Assembly: GCA_902462035.1 (NCBI GenBank) | Contig: CABQAC010000002.1 | Location: 1 to 25,486 of the forward strand | Direction of reading: 5' to 3' | Length of the DNA: 25,486 bases | Source of the DNA: an uncultured Eubacteriales bacterium | Lineage (GTDB): Bacteria > Bacillota > Clostridia > Oscillospirales > Acutalibacteraceae | Part shown: positions 1 to 6,763 of the stretch, piece after piece | How positions within the stretch are numbered: position 1 is the first letter of the stretch | Layout of the letters: the number at the start of each line of letters is the position of its first letter | The notes under the pieces: model-generated | What the model was told of the DNA's origin: nothing | The model's database searches: none | What the model saw: the letters and a program-made list of their open reading frames with translations, nothing else | Translations under genes and position numbers: made by a program

Positions 1-2
1 CC

Positions 3-68
3 GCACGCATATATACACACGCTCTGTCTGCAACAGATCTGCGCTTTATCTCCGAGTTGGACGGGTGA
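3..68 (+). CDS. Possible C-terminal tail of a tyrosine recombinase (partial)
   Basis: An open frame enters from the left edge and stops at 66-68. Its 21 residues read ARIYTHALSATDLRFISELDG. The IYTHAL segment resembles the segment around the nucleophilic tyrosine near the end of XerC/phage-type integrases, so this may be the tail of a tyrosine recombinase lying mostly outside the window. The other two forward frames also stay open for 20-28 codons from the edge, so the call rests only on motif resemblance. A terminator follows at 220-250, which fits a gene ending just upstream of it. Confidence 0.3.
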   Translation, partial: ARIYTHALSATDLRFISELDG

Positions 69-219
69 CCTGCTGATTATGGGGTAATTGTGACAAAACA
101 GAGAGATCGTCTCCGCAAATGTGGAGGGGATATTGTTTTATTTACTATCAAGAGGTGGGGCGATTTACAGGAAAAGTAAATGAAAAATTTTTCGTGATTT
201 TCTACACGATTTACGCAAT

Positions 220-250
220 TCCGGCAGCCGCAAGGCTTGCCGGATTTTTT
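220..250 (+). terminator. Rho-independent terminator
   Basis: TCCGGCA (220-226) plus GCC pairs with GGC plus TGCCGGA (238-244) around a GCAA tetraloop, with one bulged T at 237. Six Ts follow directly (245-250). It would end transcription coming from the left edge and insulate the promoter at 279. The stretch between 69 and 219 shows no convincing gene. Confidence 0.8.
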
Positions 251-278
251 CTGCGTCGAAAAAATTTTTCCATTTTGC

Positions 279-306
279 TTGACATTCTTTTTTTCGTTCG
301 TATACT
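279..306 (+). promoter_or_regulatory. Strong housekeeping sigma promoter for the structured RNA
   Basis: TTGACA at 279-284 and TATACT at 301-306 are separated by 16 bases; 11 of 12 positions match the sigma-A/sigma-70 consensus. The predicted start is near 313, which is exactly where a 12-bp helix begins. No convincing gene follows for about 530 bases, so the promoter appears to serve an RNA. Confidence 0.7.
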
Positions 307-312
307 TCTGTT

Positions 313-763
313 ACTCGCTCCATTTCCGGGCAAAATTTCGGGCTGAGGAAAAGGAGCGATGCAGTGTCGGCGGGCACTGCACAACTGAACAGCACGGTAC
401 TGCCGCGGGCGTATCGTCAAAAAGGATAGCGGGTCTCCGACCGCTAAACAAGGCGGAGCGGATTGCTTTTTATCGCCGTGTAGGGAGCAACCCGATAACG
501 GGAGTATCGAGGCGGAAACCCGTTTAACAAAAAGAGCTCGGATGGTCTTCGATGTCACAGGCAGAGAGTTCGCGTTGGGACGAAGAAACGCCGTTTGTAT
601 CAGGGAATACAAACACCTCTGTCCGTGCGCTTTTGCGCACGACTGCTACGGCGCCCGAATTTGTTTTTTTGAAATTGCCGCACTTATACAGAAAAAAACA
701 CGCACTTCGGTGCGCTTGGGAAGCAGTTGTTCCGTTTTCAACGGCACAACTGCGCCCTTTTTT
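313..763 (+). ncRNA. Candidate large structured non-coding RNA (~450 nt)
   Basis: This unit has its own promoter (279-306), its own terminator (723-763) and no convincing reading frame. Helices found by eye, in order: 315-327/347-359 (12 bp, one A-A mismatch), 360-366/375-381 (7 bp), 427-435/439-446 (8 bp, one bulge), 470-475/493-498, 499-502/519-522, 546-551/581-586, 593-600/607-614 (8 bp, 6-nt loop), 621-630/635-643 (GTGCGC-TTTT-GCGCAC plus three outer pairs), 701-705/710-714 (closed by a C(UUCG)G tetraloop) and 723-736/740-753. I see no tmRNA, RNase P, 6S or group II intron signatures. Large ornate RNAs such as ROOL and GOLLD, and the smaller raiA motif, occur in Firmicutes or their phages, but I cannot match this sequence to any of them. 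The short frames here (for example 552-938) overlap the helices and lack good ribosome-binding sites. Confidence 0.6.
723..763 (+). terminator. Terminator of the structured RNA
   Basis: GCAGTTGT (723-730) pairs with ACAACTGC (746-753), and inside it CCGTT (732-736) pairs with AACGG (740-744) around a TTC loop. One T-C mismatch separates the two helices. Six Ts follow at 758-763 after a four-base gap (GCCC), and GGG at 718-720 could pair with CCC at 755-757. Confidence 0.7.
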
Positions 764-783
764 AGGTGCCAATTCTTTGCTTC

Positions 784-817
784 TTGACTGCAAACGAATG
801 GGACATTCCGAAGTCAA
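784..817 (+). promoter_or_regulatory. Leader hairpin before the 847 gene
   Basis: TTGACT (784-789) pairs with AGTCAA (812-817), enclosing GAATG-GGA-CATTC (796-808). It lies between the RNA terminator and the GGAGG (831-835) of the next gene. TTGACT could also act as a -35 box, but no clear -10 follows at the right distance, so the source of transcription for the 847 gene is uncertain. Confidence 0.35.
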
Positions 818-846
818 TTTATTTCAGATTGGAGGTATAAAACAGT

Positions 847-1467
847 ATGACAAAGAAAAACGCAGCAATCAGCGGGGCAGATCACGATTTGCATACGCAA
901 AACACCAGGACTCTCAAAAAATCCGGCATCCGGTATAAGGGACAAATCAACGGCAACAAGCCGAAAGCCAAAAAGCAACCATCTCCATATCCCAGAAGCA
1001 ACCGCACCGCAACACTGTCCGATGCAAGCTTTGCCGCTTTGAGCTTGAGCCAACTGCCGGCTGCCCAGTGGCAAAAAACCGTGCAGAATGTGACTCTTGC
1101 GTTGTTGGACAAAGACGGAAAGCCCTTTGTGCAGATTGCTATGGGGAAGTTTCCGGCAGTTGCTGAACCGTACATACAGCTTGAGACACCTAAAGGCTCT
1201 TACCGCAAAAGCATTTCGGCCTTGGATTGGAAACACATTTGTATAAACCTGTTCCCCGGTGAGCAGGATCCGGCATTTTCCATGATGCGTTTGGCAACCA
1301 ACAAGAAAAGAGGGCACACGAACACCCGTATCCGCATCTGCATCCACTTTGCGGATCGACAGGATTTTGTGCATACGGATCTGAATAATGCCGTGCTGTT
1401 TTCCTTTGCCCGTTTGCTGGATGATTTTGCGCTGCTGGATCTGTTGGAAAAATTGCTTACCGCATGA
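847..1467 (+). CDS. Hypothetical protein, basic N-terminus (206 aa)
   Basis: I do not recognise this protein. The ATG follows a good GGAGG about 11 bases upstream. Residues 1-55 are rich in Lys, Arg, Asn, Pro and Ser and look disordered, perhaps nucleic-acid binding. Residues ~75-206 look like a small globular domain with alternating strand-like stretches and a hydrophobic C-terminal helix. This second part lines up by eye with the 1757-2197 product: a D-x-D/N-G turn, a later P-x-(I/L)-x-L, then a (L/E)DW tryptophan, a proline-containing loop and a final Val-His followed by an aromatic helix. No signal peptide or membrane segment is visible. Its position just after the structured RNA raises the possibility that the two act together, but nothing in the sequence proves this. 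Confidence 0.75.
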   Translation: MTKKNAAISGADHDLHTQNTRTLKKSGIRYKGQINGNKPKAKKQPSPYPRSNRTATLSDASFAALSLSQLPAAQWQKTVQNVTLALLDKDGKPFVQIAMGKFPAVAEPYIQLETPKGSYRKSISALDWKHICINLFPGEQDPAFSMMRLATNKKRGHTNTRIRICIHFADRQDFVHTDLNNAVLFSFARLLDDFALLDLLEKLLTA

Positions 1468-1474
1468 CGCTTGC

Positions 1475-1504
1475 TTGACAATATTTTGTTTTTCACCATA
1501 CTAT
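1475..1504 (+). promoter_or_regulatory. Possible promoter for the 1569-2197 gene pair
   Basis: TTGACA at 1475-1480 is followed after 18 bases by TACTAT (1499-1504). The -35 box is perfect and the -10 box matches 4 of 6. It sits in the only sizeable gap between the 847 and 1569 genes. The sequence TTGCTTGACA also occurs at the 279 promoter. Confidence 0.4.
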
Positions 1505-1568
1505 CTTTGCTGTTCGATGGTTTTCATCGTTTTACAGCGTTAATTTTCAAAGAAGGAGTGTAAACAAA

Positions 1569-1757
1569 ATGTCTTGTAAGTGTGTTCATCGCTTACGCCT
1601 GTGTCAGACTGTGGAATACCCTTTGTACTGTGTTGTGCGAAAGGATTACCGCTGTGAACGATGCGGGCGACGGTTTTTCAGTTTCAGCTATTCCGGTAAG
1701 CCGGGTGCTCTACCGGAGATGAATGATGATCTTCGTTACGATAGGAGGGAAGAGTGA
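1569..1757 (+). CDS. Small Cys-rich, probably zinc-binding protein (62 aa)
   Basis: The ATG has AAGGAG about 11 bases upstream. The 62-residue product carries CKC near its start, two isolated cysteines, and CERCGRRFF at residues ~31-39, which resembles half of a zinc ribbon (a treble-clef knuckle). The C-terminal third is charged and polar. The stop codon shares one base with the next start (TGATG), and the ribosome-binding site of the next gene lies inside this gene, so the two are probably translationally coupled. The function is unknown; a small DNA- or RNA-binding or protein-docking role would fit a zinc knuckle, but this is inference. Confidence 0.6.
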   Translation: MSCKCVHRLRLCQTVEYPLYCVVRKDYRCERCGRRFFSFSYSGKPGALPEMNDDLRYDRREE

Positions 1758-2197
1758 TGACGGATATGCAGATTTTTCGGGAAAAGTGTGTGAGAGGTGT
1801 ATCTGTGCTTTGGTACGACGAAAACGGTGAGGTAATCCGGCAACTGAAAGGCGGGATAAGCCCGGTTCGTCAGGTGCCGGTGCTGATACTGCACAGCCAC
1901 GGCCGGATCTTGCGGCTGGAGATCACTTGGGAGGATTGGAGCCGAATCCTGACGGTGGTGTTTCCGTCGGGGGAAAGGGAAAAGAGCTTGCTGGCCCTAT
2001 GGGATAAGACCCCGGAACGATCTGTCGATTCCAAGATCACCGTAAAGCTTGCTCTGGAAGGTGGCGTGGCCATGGTGCATTGTGAACGCAACGGTGTATG
2101 GCAGCAGGTGTTCGAGCGCATGAAGTCCGACCAGACGATCCGGAAAATGTACGAGTGGTTTGTGGAAAAAGAGACCGCCGCACTTTGCATGGAGTAA
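1757..2197 (+). CDS. Hypothetical protein, remote paralog of the 847 product (146 aa)
   Basis: I do not recognise this protein. ATG at 1757 is preferred over the overlapping GTG at 1754 because GGAGG (1744-1748) is 8 bases away and the start overlaps the previous stop by one base. The protein has no membrane segment or signal peptide. Its order of elements matches the C-terminal part of the 847 product: L-x-x-D-x-(D/N)-G, then a Gly-Pro turn, P-V-L-I-L, WEDW, a proline-glycine loop, a hydrophobic strand, VHCERNGVW and a helix ending QVFERM. The identity is low, so the relation should be treated as a hypothesis. It ends the plus-strand set of small genes; a hairpin at 2211-2240 follows. Confidence 0.7.
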   Translation: MTDMQIFREKCVRGVSVLWYDENGEVIRQLKGGISPVRQVPVLILHSHGRILRLEITWEDWSRILTVVFPSGEREKSLLALWDKTPERSVDSKITVKLALEGGVAMVHCERNGVWQQVFERMKSDQTIRKMYEWFVEKETAALCME

Positions 2198-2210
2198 GAG
2201 CAAAGAGCAG

Positions 2211-2240
2211 AAGGGGGACGCATAATCATGTGTCTCCCTT
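2211..2240 (+). terminator. Hairpin after the small-gene pair, weak terminator
   Basis: Bases 2211-2223 pair with 2228-2240 (13 pairs including two G-U) around a four-base loop. Only a short T run follows, so termination may be weak, or the hairpin may stabilise the 3' end. Confidence 0.4.
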
Positions 2241-2272
2241 CCAGCTTTATAGCAGTAAATGCCTGTTGCGGT

Positions 2273-2551
2273 CTATTTTGTGTGTGGTGTAAACTGTTTT
2301 GCGCAGGTATCATAACTGAATTGCGTCCAATCCAGTTTTTGTCCGCAGCGATCACAATAGCTTTGATATTCTCTCCCGAAGGATACTTTGCAGGTTGGAC
2401 AGATTGGGTATGCCGTATACCCGTTTGGCGTTTTGCAGCAGAGGACTTCTGTAACGGTCTTGGGCAATCGGTATGCGATTTCTGCTTTCTTGGTTTGTTG
2501 ACGCAAATTCTTCAAGGTAAAAAGGATTTTGGATAGAACAATCGAATACAT
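2273..2551 (-). CDS. Zinc-ribbon protein (92 aa)
   Basis: This minus-strand gene is read from 2551. The start is chosen at MYSIVLSK because AGAGGAGAG lies about 8 bases upstream; the longer frame would place that site inside the gene. The N-terminal half is helical and basic. The middle carries CPTC, then CDRCGQKLDW about 16 residues later, a classic pair of knuckles binding one zinc ion. Small proteins of this shape are frequent on phages and integrative elements of gut Firmicutes and are usually unannotated. It faces the 1757 gene and shares no operon with it. Its function is unknown. Confidence 0.6.
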   Translation of the reverse strand: MYSIVLSKILFTLKNLRQQTKKAEIAYRLPKTVTEVLCCKTPNGYTAYPICPTCKVSFGREYQSYCDRCGQKLDWTQFSYDTCAKQFTPHTK

Positions 2552-2616
2552 TTCTGCTCTCCTCTCTAAGCACAAATATATTCAGTCTATCCCACTGATT
2601 TTGTCATTTCAATAGC

Positions 2617-2654
2617 AAGAGCCGTCCGAAAACCGGACAGCTCTTGACTTTTTT
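2617..2654 (+). terminator. Rho-independent terminator
   Basis: AAGAGC (2617-2622) and GTCCG (2624-2628) pair with CGGAC (2634-2638) and GCTCTT (2640-2645), with a C-A mismatch between the two helices. A T run follows at 2649-2654. It reads on the plus strand; the genes to its left on that strand end at 2197. Confidence 0.65.
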
Positions 2655-2680
2655 ATTGTAATGAAGTTCCATACTTACAT

Positions 2681-2714
2681 AAAAAATCCCCGCAACCCCC
2701 TGTGGTTGCGGGGA
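2681..2714 (-). terminator. Terminator of the integrase gene
   Basis: An 11-bp perfect stem, 2687-2697 with 2704-2714, has a six-base loop. On the minus strand it is followed at once by six Us (the A run at 2681-2686). It lies 27 bases beyond the stop of the minus-strand integrase, as expected for its terminator. Confidence 0.8.
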
Positions 2715-2741
2715 TTGCGGGGCTTTTGACAAGAAAATTGA

Positions 2742-3872
2742 CTAAAAAACAACACTCGGAATAATTTTTTCCATTTGCGCTCTTTTTTGCTCTATGGATG
2801 GGTGTACATACAGGGACATGGTGGTGGCTACGCTGGAATGCTCCAGTATTTCCGAAAGGGATTTGGCGTCAAAGCCCGCCTCGATGCACCGGGTGGCAAA
2901 AGTATGCCGGAGAGCGTGAAAGGTAAAATCACCGAGATGGTTCTTTTTCAGAAAGGTTTTATAGCGCATATAATACTGGTGCGGTTCTGTGAATTTCGGC
3001 GTTCCTGTCAGCAAATAGCAATCGCCTGGCTGCATGCTCTGGTAAAGTATGCGGACAAGAAACCCCTGCAGCGGAATGATCCGATAGGAGTGGGCGGTCT
3101 TGGGCGTATTCATGATCACTTTTGTTTTAGCTTGCCGGTCATCACTAGTATCGGGAATTCTTTCCACGGTGCGTTTTATCGTCACAATGCCTTTGCTGAG
3201 ATCAATGTCCTCCCAGCGAATTCCGCACAGCTCACCGATGCGCACACCGCTGAACAGGGCAAATAGAATGCCCAGATACAAGGGTTCGTGCGTTTGCGGT
3301 AGAAGACCCTCGATTGCTCGACATGTCACTATATCCAGCGTCTCAATCGGCTTCTTTCGCTGCGGCGGGCGGTGTATTGCCTTTATATCAATATTCCAGA
3401 GGCTTTTTTCGTTGCCGTATTTGCCGATCATAGCAAAGACGCAGAGAATGTCCGAAACGGTCTTTGGGGCGAGGGGCTTTCCCTTGCAGCCGCCCTCTGT
3501 CAGCAGAGCCTTTGCCATGACATTGGCCTGTGCAGCGCACACACGGCAGGCCGGCTGTGCAGAAAAGTACGGAAGCAGATACCGCTGCACCGTGTGATGG
3601 TAACGGGCGTAGGTCGATTCCTTTACAGTATAGCGGATATGCTCCAGCCATTCAGACGAGATCTGTGCAAAGGACAACTGGCCGGAAGTCCTTTTCGCCG
3701 GTTGGCTGCAGCGCGGGATGGCTTGATCCTCCAGACGCTTGCGCTTTGCCTGTGTGTATGTAGCGCCGTAAATGTAGCGATATTTTGCTACGCCGTTTTC
3801 ATAATGATGAATGTAGCGGGCCTCCCAGCGCCCGTCTTTTCTCTTGAAGATGTTTTCGCCTTTTCTCGGCAT
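2742..3872 (-). CDS. Tyrosine integrase (376 aa)
   Basis: This is a site-specific recombinase of the tyrosine (lambda-integrase) family that cuts and rejoins DNA through a 3'-phosphotyrosine. The start MPRKGENIFKRKDGRW is preferred over one 27 codons earlier: AGGAGTG sits just upstream, and this opening is typical of Tn916-like integrases, with an N-terminal arm-binding domain that recognises short repeats. A SAM-like core-binding domain follows (~residues 65-170), then the catalytic domain with Arg in SGVRIGEL, Lys in the PKTAHSYR region, HALRHTF and the nucleophile in LYVHPS (Tyr355). All catalytic positions are present and the length is normal, so it is probably active. Two TTGACTGC direct repeats just upstream (3892-3899 and 3904-3911) could be arm or regulatory sites. 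Its att site is not evident. It is transcribed away from the polysaccharide operon. Confidence 0.93.
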   Translation of the reverse strand: MPRKGENIFKRKDGRWEARYIHHYENGVAKYRYIYGATYTQAKRKRLEDQAIPRCSQPAKRTSGQLSFAQISSEWLEHIRYTVKESTYARYHHTVQRYLLPYFSAQPACRVCAAQANVMAKALLTEGGCKGKPLAPKTVSDILCVFAMIGKYGNEKSLWNIDIKAIHRPPQRKKPIETLDIVTCRAIEGLLPQTHEPLYLGILFALFSGVRIGELCGIRWEDIDLSKGIVTIKRTVERIPDTSDDRQAKTKVIMNTPKTAHSYRIIPLQGFLVRILYQSMQPGDCYLLTGTPKFTEPHQYYMRYKTFLKKNHLGDFTFHALRHTFATRCIEAGFDAKSLSEILEHSSVATTMSLYVHPSIEQKRAQMEKIIPSVVF

Positions 3873-3983
3873 GCTTTTCACTCCTATTTGTTTGACTGCT
3901 CTGTTGACTGCGTATGTGGTATGCACCGGTTTAATTGATGGGGTTAACTCCATAAATGTGGTAAAAAATGGAGTCTAAAAGCA

Positions 3984-4012
3984 TTGACTAAGCGGTACTT
4001 TTGTATTATAAT
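3984..4012 (+). promoter_or_regulatory. Strong promoter in front of the helicase and polysaccharide genes
   Basis: TTGACT (3984-3989) and a perfect TATAAT (4007-4012) are 17 bases apart. The start would be near 4019, giving a leader of about 88 bases that holds a small CCGC-TTT-GCGG hairpin and ends at GAGAGGGGGCGG before the ATG at 4107. No strong promoter is seen between here and 20.5 kb, so this may drive the whole polysaccharide operon through the broken helicase gene. I looked for inverted repeats around it that would mark an invertible promoter and found none. Confidence 0.7.
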
Positions 4013-4106
4013 GTCCCCATAATCACCTGTTAAGTGGCCGCTTTGCGGTTGGCAGCACAGAAATTAAGTATAGAACATCATTACATTTTAGAGAGGGGGC
4101 GGCTAT

Positions 4107-6715
4107 ATGGGCATTGATTTGTTTGCGCACAATGAAGAAGCGTATATAGCCGCTACACAGATGTTGGCCGAAAAGGGCAAGGCTGCCATCGTGCACCCCA
4201 CCGGCACCGGAAAATCTTACATCGGTTTTAAGCTGTGCGAGGATCACCCGGATAAAACGGTCTGTTGGCTTTCTCCCTCCGAGTATATCTTCAAGACCCA
4301 ACTGGAAAATCTGGCCAAGGCCGCTGCGGGGTATGTGCCGGGAAACATCCGCTTCTATACCTATGCCAAGCTGATGAATATGACCGGGGAGGAAATGGCG
4401 GCTATTCATCCGGATTACATCATTCTGGACGAGTTCCACCGCTGCGACGCCGAGCAGTGGGGCGCGGGGGTGAATACCCTGCTGCGTCTGTACGGTGGCG
4501 TGCCGGTGCTTGGGCTGTCGGCCACAGCAATCCGGTATCTCGATAATCAGCGGGATATGGCGGATGAGCTGTTTGACGGCAATGTCGCCTCCGAAATGAC
4601 GCTGGGTGAGGCAATCGTGCGGGGAATTTTGGCTCCTCCGAAATATGTCCTGTCGGTTTTTTCTTACCGCAGGGATCTGGAAAAGTACCAGAAGCGGATT
4701 GCGGCGACCAGAAACCGTGCCGTGCGGGATCAGGCGGAAAAAATACCTGGAGGCATTGCGCCGGGCGCTGGAAAAGGCCGACGGGATGGAAGAAATTTTC
4801 GCCCGGCATATGCCGGACCGCACAGGAAAATACATTGTGTTTTGCTCCAATGCCGAGCATATGCGCGAGATGATCGCCCTGTCGGCAAGCTGGTTTTCAA
4901 AAGTGGATACGCAACCTCATATTTATGTGGCTTACTCTAACGATCCGGAGACGAGTAAAGCCTTTTTGTCGTTCAAGGCCGATTGTAGCGAACACTTAAA
5001 GCTGCTGTACTGCATTGATATGCTCAACGAGGGTGTGCATGTGGAGAATGTCAGCGGGTGATCCTGCTGCGCCCGACGGTTTCGCCCATTGTTTACAAGC
5101 AGCAGATCGGCCGTGCATTGGCCGCGGGCCAAAAGGCCAATGCGGTCATTTTTGATGTGGTGCTGAACATTGAAAATCTGTACAGCATCGGTGCAGTGGA
5201 AGAGGAAATGCAGATCGCCACGGCCTACTACCGTTCGCTTGGCGAGGAAGGGCAGATCGTCAATGAGAATTTCCGGATCATCGACGAGGTGCGCGATTGC
5301 CAGGAGCTTTTTGCCAGGCTGAATGAGACGCTTTCGGCTTCGTGGGAGCGGATGTACGAAAAGGCCAGGCAGTTTTATAAAGAAAACGGCAACCTTGAAG
5401 TTCCTAAGAAGTTTACGACCGCGGACGGCTTCAATTTGGGGGATTGGATAGATACACAGCGGAAGGTCTACAATGCAAAGGTTGCCGGCGTTTTAACGGA
5501 AGAGCAAATAAAAAAGCTTGAAATGATCGGCATGAGATGGAAGAACATAAAAGACCTCTCATGGGACAAGTGTTATCAGGTAGCAAAGGAATATTACGCA
5601 GAGCATGGGAATTTAATGCCAAGCATAACGGATCGTTACTACAAGGGCGTTAAACTCAGCCGTTGGATCGCGCAGCTCCGTACCTACCGGAAAAGCGGAA
5701 TCTGTCCGTCGTATTTAACACCGGAAAGAATTGGTCAGTTGGATGCAATCGGTATGGTGTGGAATGTGCCGGACTATATTTTTGAAAAAAACTATGCGTG
5801 TTGCCTGAAGTACTACCAGGAACACGGGAATTTGGATATTCCCCTAAAGTATGTTGCGAAGGACGGCACTCGTCTCGGCACCTGGGTCAACGGCATCCGA
5901 TGTGCCGCCCGGAATGCTTCCTCTCACCAAAAGACAAGGCTGACCGCCGCGCAAAAGTCACGCCTGGATGAGCTGGGCTTTGTTTGGGAGCCGAAGAAGA
6001 ACATTTTGTGGAAGCAGTGCTTTGCGGCATTGGTTAACTACAAGAAAAAATACGGAAATCTGGATGTTCCCGCCGCCTTTACTACAGAGGAGGGTATTCC
6101 ATTGGTGCGGTGGATACGCCGTCAAAAAAATGGTGCAGATACTATGTCCGGCGAAAAAAGAAAGTTGCTTTCTGATTTGGGCTTTGTTTGGGATTTGCCG
6201 GATCCATGGGAAGAAAAATACCAATTGGCCAAGCAGTACTACGAGGAACATGGCGATGCCAATATTCCTGGCAATTATGTGGCTGATGGCATCTGGGTTA
6301 GCCGATGGCTTTCCGAGCAGGTTGCCCGGATGAACAGAAAGCCCACCGGTCGTTCGAAAAGCGTCAAGCTCTTGACGGATAGCCAGATCAGCCGGCTGCA
6401 CGCCCTGGGCATTCGGGAGAACACCTCCCACAACGATCTTGCCTGGGAGGAACAGTATGCGGCAGCCGAGGCTTTCTATGCCGAAAACGGCCACCTGCAT
6501 ATCTCCCCAAGACCTATGTCGGGGTAAACGGAAAGGGCGTCGGGCGCTGGCTGCAGACGCAGAGAAGGAACAGGAAAGAAAACCGGCTCTCCGATGCGCA
6601 GATACGGCTGCTTGACCAGATCGGTATGGAGTGGGTTTCACCCCGTGCGGCCACCGGTACGGTTGCGGAAATCAACCGCCATGACGGCGCAAGGGGAGAG
6701 CGGAAAGCAAATTGA
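4107..6715 (+). pseudogene. DEAD/DEAH-type helicase with six helicase-associated repeats, three frameshifts
   Basis: The intact protein would be about 870 residues: a superfamily 2 ATPase followed by tandem helicase-associated (HA) domains. Visible motifs are GTGKS (residues 33-37, Walker A), LDEFHR (motif II, DEAH-like), LSATAIR (motif III) and QIGRALAAG (motif VI). Six ~70-residue HA repeats begin near 5338, 5559, 5772, 6004, 6205 and 6439; each has a W/F-x-x-x-Y start, a GNL-x-x-P core, an x-W tryptophan and an LGF/IGM-x-W end. The frame shifts at about 4738-4743 (A6 where five fit), about 5053 (GGG where GGGG fits) and about 6497-6501 (one base short in a C run). After each shift the expected protein continues, so the gene was recently intact or the indels are sequence errors. 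Its role is unknown; such helicases often lie on mobile or variable regions. It precedes the polysaccharide operon by 48 bases. Confidence 0.8.
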
Positions 6716-6763
6716 ATGCGGTTAACGACTGATGGTTTGTAAGGGAAGGTAATGGAGGAGCGT

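Noticed and set aside
1..8. The window opens with CCGCACG, which could encode the RT of SpoVT RRTLRIRE
   Set aside because: The match is only seven bases and diverges at once; the right junction requires homology up to codon 30 on the left side.
64..75. GGTGACCTGCTG resembles the junction sequence GGCGACCCGCTG at 25074-25085 (10 of 12) and could be the left attachment site
   Set aside because: The sequence to its left does not encode the SpoVT N-terminus (expected RRTLRIRE before the core) in any frame, so it is most likely chance similarity.
313..763. Group II intron, tmRNA, RNase P or 6S RNA
   Set aside because: None of the conserved landmarks I know (GUGYG start and domain V, tRNA-like ends with a tag frame, RNase P core words, long 6S-like duplex) is visible.
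552..938. Reading frame of 128 codons
   Set aside because: It overlaps the RNA helices and the terminator, has no ribosome-binding site and overlaps the well-supported 847 gene.
3953..4106. Invertible promoter controlled by the neighbouring tyrosine integrase
   Set aside because: A strong promoter is there, but I found no inverted repeats on both sides of it.
4735..4746. Programmed -1/+1 frameshift at the A6 tract of the helicase
   Set aside because: Two further shifts in the same gene at unrelated short tracts make decay or sequence error far more likely.
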